Positions 50,238 through 60,326 are shown, counted from the stretch's first letter. The stretch: 64,000 nt of DNA from Streptomyces caelestis (GCF_014205255.1 NZ_JACHNE010000001.1:5456001-5520000), one strand, 5' to 3'. Notes: generated by a model from the letters alone, not told the origin. Program-made: numbers and translations.

Positions 50238-50638
50238 CCGGCGCCGGCCCGGACGTCGACTGGGAGAAGCTGCGTGCGGTGGCCCGGGACGCCATGTCCC
50301 GGGCGTACGCCCCGTACTCGGGCTACCCGGTCGGCGTGGCCGCCCTGGTCGACGACGGCCGGATCATCTCCGGCTGCAACGTCGAGAACGCCTCGTACGG
50401 GCTCGGCCTGTGCGCCGAGTGCGGCCTTGTGTCGGAGCTGCACAACACCGGCGGCGGGCGGCTGACGCACTTCACGTGCGTCGACCGGAACGGCGAGTCG
50501 CTCGTGCCGTGCGGCCGCTGCCGCCAGCTGCTGTACGAGTTCGGCGGCCCGGACCTGCTGCTGGAGACCCCGGCGGGGATCCTGCCGCTGTCGGAGATGC
50601 TGCCGCAGGCCTTCGGGCCCGGCCACCTCAGCAAGTAA
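50234..50638 (+). CDS. cdd: Cytidine deaminase
   Basis: 134 residues. Converts cytidine and deoxycytidine to uridine forms. Zinc site: GLCAECGLVSEL (catalytic CAE) and PCGRCRQLLYEF; substrate segment SGCNVENASYG. It is the homotetrameric short type. GTG 50234 overlaps the permease stop codon by three bases, so imported nucleosides and the salvage enzyme are made together. Confidence 0.96.
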   Translation: MTGAGPDVDWEKLRAVARDAMSRAYAPYSGYPVGVAALVDDGRIISGCNVENASYGLGLCAECGLVSELHNTGGGRLTHFTCVDRNGESLVPCGRCRQLLYEFGGPDLLLETPAGILPLSEMLPQAFGPGHLSK

Positions 50639-50643
50639 CTCCC

Positions 50644-50678
50644 GTGCGGCCCTCCTGAGTCGATCAGGGGGGCCGTAC
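50644..50678 (+). terminator. Hairpin between cdd and deoA
   Basis: GTGCGGCCCTCCTGA pairs with TCAGGGGGGCCGTAC around GTCGA. As deoA follows 32 bases later without a clear promoter, this may attenuate rather than stop transcription. Confidence 0.6.
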
Positions 50679-50710
50679 GGCTTCTGGAATCCTCGGAAGG
50701 AAGCCACACC

Positions 50711-51994
<1,284 letters not shown>

Positions 51995-52016
51995 CCAGGG
52001 TTTTTCTCATTCGGGT

Positions 52017-52050
52017 GAACGGGACTGGTGGACCGCCGCCAGTCCCGTTC
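52017..52050 (+). terminator. Hairpin terminator after deoA
   Basis: GAACGGGACTGG and CCAGTCCCGTTC pair perfectly around a ten-base loop; a run of five T residues precedes it at 52001-52005. Confidence 0.8.
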
Positions 52051-52090
52051 GGCATGCTGGGATCGGTGACGCACTGATTGGAGAACCGCC

Positions 52091-52684
52091 ATGAGCGCAC
52101 TCACCGTCGACCACTCGACGGCCAGCGGCCACGAGTGGGACGACCTCGTCCGAATCTGGCAGGAGACGGACGCGCCCGAGGGCTGCAAGGTGGAGATCAT
52201 CGAGAGGATCGTCACCGTGGCGCCACCGCCGTCCAATGCCCACAACGACATCGCCGACCTGGTTCACCGGGCGCTGTACGAGGTCATCCCCAGGCACTGG
52301 GGCATCTACCAGACACTGGGTACGGCGGTCCCGTCTCGTGGGGGGCTCTACGTTCCTGATCTCGCAGTTGTCCCCAGGCAGGTTCTACGTGACGGGGGCG
52401 GGAACTTCGTTCCAGCGGCTGCGGCAGAACTCGTCGTCGAGATCACGTCTCAGTCCAATGCGGCCAACGACCGGATCAAGAAGGCCGCAGGATATGCCCA
52501 GGCCGGTGTCCCCCTGTACCTCCTCATCGACGGCTGGGCCCCCGGCGGACCCACGATCACGCTGTACGGCGAACCGCAAGGAGACGTCTACCGGGTCCTG
52601 CGCGCAGGGAAGTTCGGCGAGCAGGTCGTGTTGCCGGAGCCCTTCAACCTCGAGCTCGACACGGACGAGTTCCCCGCAAGCTGA
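52091..52684 (+). CDS. Uma2 family (DUF820) protein
   Basis: 197 residues. Same family as 6199-6819 but diverged. Landmarks: GCKVEIIERIVTVAPPPSNAH, VPDLAVVPRQVL, AELVVEITSQSNAANDRIKK with the E..K pair, and YAQAGVPLYLLIDGW. Starts 40 bases after the deoA hairpin. Role unknown. Confidence 0.88.
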   Translation: MSALTVDHSTASGHEWDDLVRIWQETDAPEGCKVEIIERIVTVAPPPSNAHNDIADLVHRALYEVIPRHWGIYQTLGTAVPSRGGLYVPDLAVVPRQVLRDGGGNFVPAAAAELVVEITSQSNAANDRIKKAAGYAQAGVPLYLLIDGWAPGGPTITLYGEPQGDVYRVLRAGKFGEQVVLPEPFNLELDTDEFPAS

Positions 52685-52690
52685 GGAGCC

Positions 52691-53611
52691 TCACCCGAGA
52701 AGCGCCGCCACCACCACAAGCACCGGCACCGCCAACACCGTCGACAACAAGATCGCCTCCCGCGCCAGCACCTCGCCCACCCGATAACCGCTCGCGTACG
52801 TGAACAGGTTCTGTGCCGCCGGAAGCGCCGACGTCACCACCACGTCGAGCAGGGAGGCGCCGTGGAGCCCGAAGACCCCCGCTGCCAGGGCCCAGGCGAC
52901 CAGGGGCTGGATGACCGCCTTGAGGGCCACGGCGAGGAGGACAGGGGCCCGTTCCGCGCCGCGCAGCGGAAGCGTGCTGCCGCGTAGGGAGATGCCGAAG
53001 GCCAGAAGGACCGCCGGGACCGACATGTTGCCGATCAGGGTGAGCGGGTCCATCAAGGGGCCGGGGACGCGCAGGCCCGACGCCGACGCCGCCACACCGG
53101 CCAGGGAGCCCAGCGCTATCGGGTTGCGCAGGGGCGTGAGCAGGCGTTGCCACAGGGGCCGCTTCTCGCCGCCACTCGCCAGGTCCAGGACCGTCAGTGC
53201 CACCGGCGTGACCCCGACCAGCTGGAACAGCAGCACCGGCGCGACCAGTGACGCGTCGCCCAGCACGTACACCGCGATCGGGATGCCGAGGTTCCCCGAG
53301 TTGACGTAGCTGGAGCACAGCGCGCCGATCGTCGTCCGGCCCACTCCCCAGCCGCGCGCGGCACCCACCGCCACGAAGACACCCGCCACCGCTGCCGTGC
53401 TCATCGCCGTGACCAGCAGCCGGTCGGAGAAGATCACCGACAGGTCGGCCCGGGCGAGCGTCGTGAAGAGCAGGGCGGGAGACGCCACGTGGAAGGCCAG
53501 CTTGGTCAGGACTTCTCGCCCGCCATCGCCCAGATATCCCCGGCGACCGATCCCATAGCCGACGGCGATGACGACCGCGATGACCGCGAAACCGCTCAGC
53601 ACCCCCTGCAC
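52691..53611 (-). CDS. AEC family transporter (auxin-efflux-carrier-like)
   Basis: 306 residues with about ten membrane helices arranged as two repeats. Segments such as LTKLAFHVASPALLFTTLAR, SSYVNSGNLGIPIAVYVLGD and LGSLAGVAASASGLRVP are typical; the second-half TSALPAAQNLFTYASGYR mirrors the first-half NSGNLG loop. Exports organic anions or amino acids in related proteins. No linked metabolic genes. The gap 53612-53771 holds no feature I recognise beyond the TnpB element flank. Confidence 0.9.
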   Translation of the reverse strand: MQGVLSGFAVIAVVIAVGYGIGRRGYLGDGGREVLTKLAFHVASPALLFTTLARADLSVIFSDRLLVTAMSTAAVAGVFVAVGAARGWGVGRTTIGALCSSYVNSGNLGIPIAVYVLGDASLVAPVLLFQLVGVTPVALTVLDLASGGEKRPLWQRLLTPLRNPIALGSLAGVAASASGLRVPGPLMDPLTLIGNMSVPAVLLAFGISLRGSTLPLRGAERAPVLLAVALKAVIQPLVAWALAAGVFGLHGASLLDVVVTSALPAAQNLFTYASGYRVGEVLAREAILLSTVLAVPVLVVVAALLG

Positions 53612-53771
53612 GGCGCCCCCTCACCGGCGACGCGGGCATCGGACAGCGCGGGAGGGGCAGATGCATGGGGCATACAGCCAACCCTCCGGGGAAGGCCGTA
53701 CCGCGGTCAATGTGATCCTTACGGCGCCGAAAGGGCGGACAGCCGCGATGAGTTACCGCCGCACGCCCGGT

Positions 53772-55229
53772 CTACCGATCGTGGACGCCATGACACCGTT
53801 CCTCTTCAGTGAGCAGGAGTGAGTCTTGTACCCGTACCTGCGCATCTGGCGCATCCCGAACGGTTTTGGATGCACTGGTCGCCCGCTTTCGCTCCGCATC
53901 CGGCGACACGCATCTTGTGCGTGGTCCGGGAATGCGGGGGCGGGTTTCCTTACGCGCCCGGGACCCGTTTCCGGCCTGGACGGTCCGATGCCCTGCAGCA
54001 TCACTCTGGTGCTGCAGGGGCGGTGCCGTCCGTCGCCTGACCGGGTGCCCGAGGGCGCGTCGTCCGATGGCCACCGCGGCGGCGTCGTGCCGCGTGGTGG
54101 CCCGATTGATGCTGGTGAGGGGCTTGTGCCAGTGCTGGGCGCCCCACTTGCTGGTGTAGGCGGGATCAACCGCGACAACGGGGATGCTCAGTTCGGCGGC
54201 CATGCCGACCAGCCGGGCCCGCAATCTGGCGGTGGGCAGGCCGGAGATGAGCTTGCGGAACCGCTTGCGTCCGCCGTGCTTCTCCCGGGTCTTCACGCCG
54301 GCGAAGTCGAGGTCCTCGACGGCGACGGCGAGGCTACGGCGCTTGGCAAAGTGCAGCAGCCGGATCAGGGCGTGCCGGATCTGGGCGTCGCGGTGGGTAG
54401 CGGTACCGGTGAGGTCGTAGCCGAAGCGCAGCGGTGCGCCGACGGGGTTGCCGTGGGTGTCCAGGCGCCAGGCGGCGAGGTGGTCGGCGTTGGTGTCGAC
54501 TCCGAGCATCCCGCGCATGCGTGCCGCTGCCAGCGGCAGGCAGTTCACTGGAGGGTTGGCCCAGGAGGCGGTGAGGTACCAGCGGCCTCGGAGCACGTCT
54601 TCGTGGATGCGGTAGGCCACGGCCCGGTGGGCGGTGATGCGGTCGCGCCACTGCTCGCCCCGGCGCGCGAACGCCATGCGTGCAGTGAGCACGTACCGGC
54701 CGTGCGGCGCGTTCGCCAGGTGGGCGAGGGGGGCGGGCAGCTTGACAGAGACCTCGCCGTCGGGACAGACGCGGATGGTCTCGTTGCCGTACCGCTTGCC
54801 CGACTCCCCGTCCGCAGCCAGGAATCGGCGAGCGGCCTCCCACCGGGCCCGCCACCCCGCCTCACTCAGCCCGGCCGCATCCAGGTGATGCCGCGTGTTC
54901 AGCAGCTGCTTTCCGCCCCGCACCACGTGCACGACACCGGCTTGCCAGTCGGCTCGCACCGCCTCCAGCCGGTCCTCCAGCACACGCAGCCGACGGGACT
55001 TCCGCACCCTCAGATCACGCGAGGCCAGCGAGCCGAGATGGTCACCCACCAGCCGCAGTACCCGCTCATCGGCGACGGTCAGCTGCTTGAGCCGGTCCCG
55101 GACGGCGACCCCGGACGGGCCGGGCACCACGAACGGTGCCGCCACCTCCCGCAGCACACCCAAACCCGACCACCCCCTTGCCTGCAGACCCACGACCTTC
55201 CTACCGCGTCCAACGACCACCACCCGCAA
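53772..55229 (-). CDS. TnpB-type RNA-guided nuclease of an IS200/IS605-like element (zinc-finger-less)
   Basis: About 485 residues. RuvC-like catalytic residues are intact: D245 in MLGVDTNADH, E305 in AVAVEDLDFAG and D382 in TTRHDAAAVAIGRRALGH. The usual CxxC zinc finger after the NPAYTS-type motif is missing (DPAYTSKWGAQHW runs straight on). The last 90 residues are rich in Arg and Pro and their DNA overlaps the presumed omega-RNA. No tnpA transposase lies beside it. The start is uncertain: TTG 55229 and GTG codons just downstream all precede the first conserved segment. The element sits between the AEC and STAS genes. Confidence 0.82.
   Translation of the reverse strand: MRVVVVGRGRKVVGLQARGWSGLGVLREVAAPFVVPGPSGVAVRDRLKQLTVADERVLRLVGDHLGSLASRDLRVRKSRRLRVLEDRLEAVRADWQAGVVHVVRGGKQLLNTRHHLDAAGLSEAGWRARWEAARRFLAADGESGKRYGNETIRVCPDGEVSVKLPAPLAHLANAPHGRYVLTARMAFARRGEQWRDRITAHRAVAYRIHEDVLRGRWYLTASWANPPVNCLPLAAARMRGMLGVDTNADHLAAWRLDTHGNPVGAPLRFGYDLTGTATHRDAQIRHALIRLLHFAKRRSLAVAVEDLDFAGVKTREKHGGRKRFRKLISGLPTARLRARLVGMAAELSIPVVAVDPAYTSKWGAQHWHKPLTSINRATTRHDAAAVAIGRRALGHPVRRRTAPPLQHQSDAAGHRTVQAGNGSRARKETRPRIPGPRTRCVSPDAERKRATSASKTVRDAPDAQVRVQDSLLLTEEERCHGVHDR
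53810..54030 (-). ncRNA. Presumed omega-RNA (guide scaffold) at the 3' end of the TnpB element
   Basis: In TnpB systems the guide RNA comes from the 3' end of tnpB and runs out of the right end into flanking DNA. This stretch overlaps the tnpB tail, and its blocks recur in order at 13073-13285 although the protein reading is lost there, which suggests constraint on or shared origin of the nucleic acid. The right boundary may be near CTCACTGAA (minus strand), about 53812. Ends are estimates. Confidence 0.5.
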
Positions 55230-55243
55230 AGGTCACTCGTTCG

Positions 55244-55693
55244 ATGAAAGAACTCCCGTTCCCCAGCCACGAGCGACGCCCCACAGAGCCCCGACACTCG
55301 CACTCACACACGTCGGAACGCGCACCTGCCCAGCCGTCCCGCACCAGTTCACAACCCCCCGTGCTCGTGCTCCCCGGCCCCGTCGCCCGGGACGAGGTGA
55401 GCGGACTGAGCGACGACGTACGGGCACTGCTGCGAGCCGGCCGTGCCCGGGTGGTGGTGTGCGATGTCGGAGGCCTCGGGCCGCCGGGGCTCGCCGCCGT
55501 CGACCTGCTCGCGCGGCTCCAGCTCGCCGCCCGCCGGGCCGGAGGGCGGATACGGCTGCGCGACCCCGACCCGGCCCTACGCGCCCTGCTCGACCTGGTC
55601 GGTCTCCGCTTCGAGGTGGAGGGGCAGGTCGAAGAGCGGGAACCAGCGCTGGGTGTCGAGGAAGCAGTGGAACCCGGTGATCCGGCCGTCTGA
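55244..55693 (+). CDS. STAS-domain protein (anti-sigma-factor-antagonist-like)
   Basis: 149 residues as annotated. The STAS fold is seen in VLVLPGPVARDEVSGLSDDV, ARVVVCDVGGLGPPGLAAVD and LLARLQLAARRAGGRIRLRD. The phosphorylatable Ser of classical antagonists is not at the expected place (GGLGPPGL), so switching by phosphorylation is doubtful. The N-terminal 37 residues look unlike the domain and come right after the TnpB element; the GTG near 55363 may be the original start. The last 39 codons overlap the convergent sigma gene in antisense. Confidence 0.7.
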   Translation: MKELPFPSHERRPTEPRHSHSHTSERAPAQPSRTSSQPPVLVLPGPVARDEVSGLSDDVRALLRAGRARVVVCDVGGLGPPGLAAVDLLARLQLAARRAGGRIRLRDPDPALRALLDLVGLRFEVEGQVEEREPALGVEEAVEPGDPAV

Positions 55694-56593
55694 GATCTCC
55701 AGCACCTGGACCGCCCACGGTGTGAAGCCGCCCTTCTCCGGGTCCGGCTTGTACTGGGCGAACCCCGGCAGGCCGTTGACCTGGACCGGCACCAGCCGGG
55801 AGCCCGCGCAGGGCGCGCCGAGGGTGGTCATGAAGCCGGTGATGTCGCCGACGCCGGTCAGCCACAGGTCGAACGGCGGCATCGTCATGACCGCGTCCTC
55901 GTGCAGCAGGGCCGTCAGCGCCGTCATGTCGTAGCCCTCGAAGGCCGCCACATAGCGGTCCAGCAGCTTCTGCCGGTCCTCGTCCAGCGGGTCGGAGACG
56001 GTCGCGTCGGCGCCCGGCTCCTTCCGCTCGGCCAGGGTGGCGCGGGCCCGCTGGAGAGCGCTGTTGACCGACGCGACGGACGTGTCCAGCAGCTCGGCGA
56101 CCTCGCTGGCCTTCCAGGCCAGCACCTCGCGCAGGATCAGCACGGCCCGCTGCTTGGCCGGCAGCTGCTGAAGAGCGGCCATGAAGGCGAGCCGCACGGA
56201 CTCCTTGGCTATCGCCGCCTCCGCCGGGTCGTCGGTCGTGGGCAGCACACGGGCGTCCGGCATGGGCTCCAGCCAGGTGTTGTCCGGGCGGGGGGTGAGC
56301 GCCGCCTGGGCGAGCGGGGTCGACTCGGTCAGGTCCATGGGCCTGGCGCGCTTGTTGCCGGCGGTCAGCATGTCCAGGCACACGTTGGTCGCGATGCGGT
56401 AGAGCCAGGAGCGGAGGCTGGAGCGGCCCTCGAACTTGTCGTAGCTGCGCCAGGCACGGATCATCGTGTCCTGCACCGCGTCCTCGGCCTCGAAGGAGGA
56501 GCCGAGCATCCGGTAGCAGTACCCCGTCAGCTCTGTCCGGTGTGCCTCCAGCCTGGTGTCCAGATCTGTCGGTGTCGCCGTGCCGTTCGTCAT
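55577..56593 (-). CDS. ECF sigma factor with C-terminal SnoaL-like domain (SigG/ECF56-like)
   Basis: 338 residues. Region 2: ELTGYCYRMLGSSFEAEDAV, QDTMIRAWRSYDKFEGRSSL, WLYRIATNVCLDML. Region 4: ALQQLPAKQRAVLILREVLA, WKASEVAELLDTSVASVNSA. The linker has NTWLEPMPDA. The C-terminal 120 residues (LLDRYVAAFEGYDMTALTAL, MPPFDLWLTG) form a SnoaL_2-type domain that in related factors controls activity in place of a separate anti-sigma. ATG 56593 opens the conserved N-terminus. It overlaps the end of the convergent STAS gene. Confidence 0.92.
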   Translation of the reverse strand: MTNGTATPTDLDTRLEAHRTELTGYCYRMLGSSFEAEDAVQDTMIRAWRSYDKFEGRSSLRSWLYRIATNVCLDMLTAGNKRARPMDLTESTPLAQAALTPRPDNTWLEPMPDARVLPTTDDPAEAAIAKESVRLAFMAALQQLPAKQRAVLILREVLAWKASEVAELLDTSVASVNSALQRARATLAERKEPGADATVSDPLDEDRQKLLDRYVAAFEGYDMTALTALLHEDAVMTMPPFDLWLTGVGDITGFMTTLGAPCAGSRLVPVQVNGLPGFAQYKPDPEKGGFTPWAVQVLEISDGRITGFHCFLDTQRWFPLFDLPLHLEAETDQVEQGA

Positions 56594-56712
56594 CGTCCAC
56601 CCACCCCTGGGGAAGTTCTGCCACGCGCCATCGCGCCCAGCACTTCGGAAGCTATCGCAGCCCACTGACAACGGCCCCTCGAGCGCACAAAGGCGCAGGC
56701 AGGGGCAGTGCT

Positions 56713-57873
56713 TCACACCAGCTGTTTCACCGACATCAGCAGATGCCGGTGCTCCCCGGCCATCGCCCCGGCCGTCTCCCCGGCCCCCTCTGCGGCCCCG
56801 TCGCCCGGCACCGCGTGCAGCAGCGCCCGCTGCCCCGCCCCCAGCAGGTCCAGCCGTACGCGCGGGCTCTCGAAGGTCGTCAGCGCCTCCAGCAGATAGG
56901 CCGGGTTGAAGGCCACCGGCACCTCGTCGGCGCCGGTCAGCGTGGCCGGCAGCCGCTGGAGCGCCACGTCGTCGCCGTAGCCGGCGCGGAGCGTGACGGA
57001 CCCGTCGGACGAGAAGTCCAGCCGCACCGGACTGTTCGCCTCCGCCACCACCGCCACCCGCCGCACGGCCTCCGCGAGCCCCTCGCACGCCACCTCGGCG
57101 ACCGCGGCCCCCGCCATGTCGAACAGCGACTTGTACGTCGGCAGCCGCCCGTCCAGCAGCCGCAGCGCCGTCCGCGTCCGCCCGCCCTCGAAGCCGATCA
57201 GCCCGCCGCCGGCGGCCGGGTCCCACCCGATCAGCACGTCCCCGCAGCGCCCCAGCGACCGTGCGACGTCCAGCAGGCGCCGCGCGGGCAGCAACGCTTC
57301 CACCACACCGTCGGCCGCGGCCCCCGGCTGCCACTCCAGCCGCCGCACGGCGTACCGGTAGCGGTCCGAAGCGGCCAGTGTCATCTCCCCGCCGTCCAGG
57401 CGCAGTTGGACGCCCGTGAGCAGCGGCAGCGTGTCGTCGCGCCCGGCCGCGACGGCGACCTGGGCGACAGCCGTCGCGAACGCGGTGCCGTCCACCGTGC
57501 CGTACGGCGCGGGCGGCACCGGCAGCGCCGGGTACTCGGCGAGGGGCAGCGTCGACAGCCCGAACCGCGTGCCGTCCGCCTCCACCGTGAACCGCGACGC
57601 CTCCAGCGCGCAGCTCACCGGCCCGTCCGGCAGCACCCGGCACACGTCCAGCAGCCGCCGCCCCGGGACGAGCACCCGCCCGGGCACCGCCACCTCCGCC
57701 TCGGCCTCCACCCGTACCGCCGCCTCGAAGTCGAACCCCGTCACGGCCAGCCGCCCCGCGTCCGCCTCCAGCAGCAGCCCGCCCAGCACCGGCACCGGCG
57801 TCCGCGCGGGCAGCGCCCGTACCGCCCGGCCCACGGCCTCGGCCAACGCCGTACGGTCGATGCGGAACTCCAT
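56713..57873 (-). CDS. DNA polymerase III beta-clamp paralog (DnaN-like)
   Basis: 386 residues. Three clamp domains in order: 1 (MEFRIDRTALAEAVGRAVRA, VPVLGGLLLEADAGRLAVTG), 2 (FATAVAQVAVAAGRDDTLPL, TGVQLRLDGGEMTLAASDRY) and 3 (LAEAVRRVAVVAEANSPVRL, FNPAYLLEALTTF), ending with LLMSVKQLV, close to the canonical LMPVR-type end. Pro/Gly/Ala-rich insertion before the C-terminus. It is not in the dnaA-dnaN context, so it is a second clamp; whether it loads on DNA is not known. Confidence 0.85.
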   Translation of the reverse strand: MEFRIDRTALAEAVGRAVRALPARTPVPVLGGLLLEADAGRLAVTGFDFEAAVRVEAEAEVAVPGRVLVPGRRLLDVCRVLPDGPVSCALEASRFTVEADGTRFGLSTLPLAEYPALPVPPAPYGTVDGTAFATAVAQVAVAAGRDDTLPLLTGVQLRLDGGEMTLAASDRYRYAVRRLEWQPGAAADGVVEALLPARRLLDVARSLGRCGDVLIGWDPAAGGGLIGFEGGRTRTALRLLDGRLPTYKSLFDMAGAAVAEVACEGLAEAVRRVAVVAEANSPVRLDFSSDGSVTLRAGYGDDVALQRLPATLTGADEVPVAFNPAYLLEALTTFESPRVRLDLLGAGQRALLHAVPGDGAAEGAGETAGAMAGEHRHLLMSVKQLV

Positions 57874-57972
57874 GAAAATCCCCCTGCTCGGATCCGGTGG
57901 TCAGCGGAGGCGGACGTTATCCGCACCCACTGACAACCGGCCCCGACCAGGGGGAACGGCCAGACTTCGGGC

Positions 57973-59244
57973 TCAGGCGGCCGTGGCCGGCCGCCGCTGC
58001 GTCCGTGCCGCCCGCGTCCCGAGGACCGTGATCGTGACGACGCCCAGGACTGCCAGCAGGCCGACCCCGACCGTCCCGGCCCAGCCGCCCGCGTGGAAGG
58101 CGATCGCGCCGACCGTGCTGCCGGCGCTGGAGCCGACGTAGTACGCCGACTGGTAGAGCGCCGAGGCCTGCGCGCGCCCGGTCGTGGCCGTCTTGCTCAC
58201 CGCCGAGGACGCCACCGCGTGGCCCGCGAAGAAGCCCCCCGTGATGAGGACCAGGCCCAGCAGGACCAGTGGGAGGGACCCGGCCAGCGACAGCAGCAGA
58301 CCCGCCGCCGTCGTACCGCCCGCCGCGTACAGCGCGCCCCGGCGGCCCAGCCGGCCCACCAGGCGGCCGGCCGTCGACGCCGACACCGTGCCGACGAGGT
58401 ACACCAGGAAGACCGAGCCGATGATGCCCTGCGGCAGTGAGAACGGCGCCTCGGTCAGCCGGTAGCCGATGACCGTGTACACGCCGCCGAACACCGTCAT
58501 GAACAGCGCGCCGATCGCGTACAGCCGGCACAGCAGCGGGTTCGACAGGTGGTCGCGGACCGTCCGGGCCAGCACGCCCGGCCGCAGCGAGCCGGCCTTG
58601 AAGTTCTTCGGGGCGGGGAGCAGCAGCCGGAAGGCCACCGCACATGCCACCGCGAGCGCGCCGATCACACCGACGGCGACCCGCCAGCCCCACTCCTGGG
58701 CGACCCAGCCGGTGATGACCCGGCCGCTCATTCCGCCGACGCTGTTGCCCGCGACGAACAGCCCGATCGCGGTGACCAGCGCCCTGGGGCTGACCTCCTC
58801 CGCGAGGTACGCCGTCGCCGACGCCGGCAGCCCGGCCAGGGCCGCGCCCTGGAGCGCCCGCAGCGCGACCAGGACACCCAGCGACGGGGCGAAGGGCACC
58901 AGCAGTCCGACGGTCACCGCCACGGCCAGCGAGGCCGTCATGACCGCACGCCGTCCGAAGCGCTCCGACAGGGCGCTCATCGGCAGCACGAACAGCGCCA
59001 GTCCGCCCGTCGCCGCGGCCACCGTCCAGCTCGCGTCGCTCGCCGCCACCCCGAACTCGCCGGAGATCAGCGGGAGCAGCGCCTGCGTGGAGTACAGCAG
59101 CGCGAAGGTCGCGACACCCGCGAGGAAGAGGGCGAGGCTCATCCGGCGGTAGCCGGGCCCGCCCGGGGACATACGTGAGTCGGCGGCAGGGACAGAGGCA
59201 TCGGCGCCCACGACGGTGGACGCCCCGGTACTGGCGGGAGACAT
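57973..59244 (-). CDS. MFS transporter (YnfM/arabinose-efflux type)
   Basis: 423 residues, twelve membrane helices after a 30-residue soluble N-terminus. MFS motif A SALSERFGRRAVMTAS and the second-half VGRLGRRGALYAAGG are present; helix 1 begins FLAGVATFALLYSTQALLPL. ATG 59244 is used; ATG at residue 25 (MSPGGPGYRR) is possible. It is divergent from a LysR gene that likely controls it. Cargo unknown. Confidence 0.9.
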   Translation of the reverse strand: MSPASTGASTVVGADASVPAADSRMSPGGPGYRRMSLALFLAGVATFALLYSTQALLPLISGEFGVAASDASWTVAAATGGLALFVLPMSALSERFGRRAVMTASLAVAVTVGLLVPFAPSLGVLVALRALQGAALAGLPASATAYLAEEVSPRALVTAIGLFVAGNSVGGMSGRVITGWVAQEWGWRVAVGVIGALAVACAVAFRLLLPAPKNFKAGSLRPGVLARTVRDHLSNPLLCRLYAIGALFMTVFGGVYTVIGYRLTEAPFSLPQGIIGSVFLVYLVGTVSASTAGRLVGRLGRRGALYAAGGTTAAGLLLSLAGSLPLVLLGLVLITGGFFAGHAVASSAVSKTATTGRAQASALYQSAYYVGSSAGSTVGAIAFHAGGWAGTVGVGLLAVLGVVTITVLGTRAARTQRRPATAA

Positions 59245-59273
59245 GCTTCGAAACTACGTACGCCCTGACTGAT

Positions 59274-59293
59274 CCGTCCAATGCATGGAACGG
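59274..59293. promoter_or_regulatory. Imperfect palindrome between MFS and LysR genes
   Basis: CCGTCCAATGCATGGAACGG matches its own complement at 16 of 20 positions and centres on ATGCAT, a plausible LysR-type site in the 63-base divergent gap. Confidence 0.45.
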
Positions 59294-59307
59294 CCATAAT
59301 CGTTCCC

Positions 59308-60270
59308 ATGGCGCATCAACGCAGTTCAACGGATCGACTGTCACCGTCCAGTGACACAGAAGACATGGCGGAGATGTCGAGGGTGCTGGCCCCCCGCCTC
59401 GCGTACTTCGCCGGAGTCGCCCGCACCGAGCACGTCACCCGCGCCGCCCAGGAGATGAACGTCCCCCAGTCGACCCTCTCCCGGGCCATGGCCCGCCTGG
59501 AGCAGGACCTCGGCGTGGACCTCTTCGCCCGCCACGGCCGTACGGTCTCGCTCACCCCGGCCGGGCGCACCTTCCTCACCTCCGTCGAGCGCGCTCTGGC
59601 CGAGGTAGAGCGCGCCGCCGAGGAGGTCCGGGCCGACGCCGACCCCGCCACCGGCAAGGTCGCCTTCGGCTTCCTGCACACCATGGGTGCCGAGACGGTC
59701 CCGGGCCTCCTCCAGGCCTTCCGCGCCGACCATCCGCGCGTCCGCTTCAGCCTCGTCCAGAACTACGGCGAGGCCATGCTCGAACGCCTGCGCGCCGGCG
59801 AACTGGACCTGTGCCTGACGTCCCCCGTCCCCGACGCCCCCGACCTGGTCGCCCGCCGCCTCGACGAACAGAAACTCCGCCTCGTCGTCCCCGCGGACCA
59901 TTCCCTCGCGGGCCGCCGCCGCATCCGCCTCGCCGAGGCCGCGGACGAAATGTTCGTCACCCTGGAACCCGGCTACGGCCTCCGCCGCATCACCGACGAC
60001 CTCTGCAAGGAGGCCGGCTTCAAGCCCCGCGTCGCCTTCGAGGGCGAGGAGGCGGAAACCTTGCGGGGCCTGGTGGCAGCGGGCCTCGGGGTCGCCCTCC
60101 TGCCCCCACCGGCCGTCCCCCGCCCGGGGGTCGTGGAACTGACGGTCACGTCCCCCCGAGCGGCCCGCGAAATCGGCGTGGCCTGGCTGGAGGGCCGCCC
60201 GGACACACCCCCGGTGGCAGCCTTCAAAAGGTTCCTGCTCTCCAGAAGGGGCAGCTTGCTCCCGACGTGA
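59308..60270 (+). CDS. LysR family transcriptional regulator
   Basis: 320 residues. Winged HTH: RLAYFAGVARTEHVTRAAQE, MNVPQSTLSRAMARLEQDLG, VDLFARHGRTVSLTPAG. The substrate-binding domain follows (KVAFGFLHTMGAETVPGLLQ to the C-terminus). ATG 59308 chosen; an ATG at 59281 is in frame but lies over the palindrome. Probably activates or represses the divergent MFS gene in response to an unknown ligand. The stop codon is directly followed by a dispersed repeat. Confidence 0.92.
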   Translation: MAHQRSSTDRLSPSSDTEDMAEMSRVLAPRLAYFAGVARTEHVTRAAQEMNVPQSTLSRAMARLEQDLGVDLFARHGRTVSLTPAGRTFLTSVERALAEVERAAEEVRADADPATGKVAFGFLHTMGAETVPGLLQAFRADHPRVRFSLVQNYGEAMLERLRAGELDLCLTSPVPDAPDLVARRLDEQKLRLVVPADHSLAGRRRIRLAEAADEMFVTLEPGYGLRRITDDLCKEAGFKPRVAFEGEEAETLRGLVAAGLGVALLPPPAVPRPGVVELTVTSPRAAREIGVAWLEGRPDTPPVAAFKRFLLSRRGSLLPT

Positions 60271-60326
60271 AGGGGCGCGGGGCTGTTCCATGTGCGGCTC
60301 CGCCGCGTGGGCGCGACAAGCCACGA
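60271..60326 (+). repeat. Dispersed palindromic element, copy 2
   Basis: AGGGGCGCGGGGCTGT, ATGTGCGGCT, CCGCCGCGTGGGCGCG, ACAAGCCACGA in the same order as copy 1 at 10610-10668, starting at the base after the LysR stop codon. The segment GCGG-CTCCG-CCGC can form a short hairpin. Confidence 0.75.
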
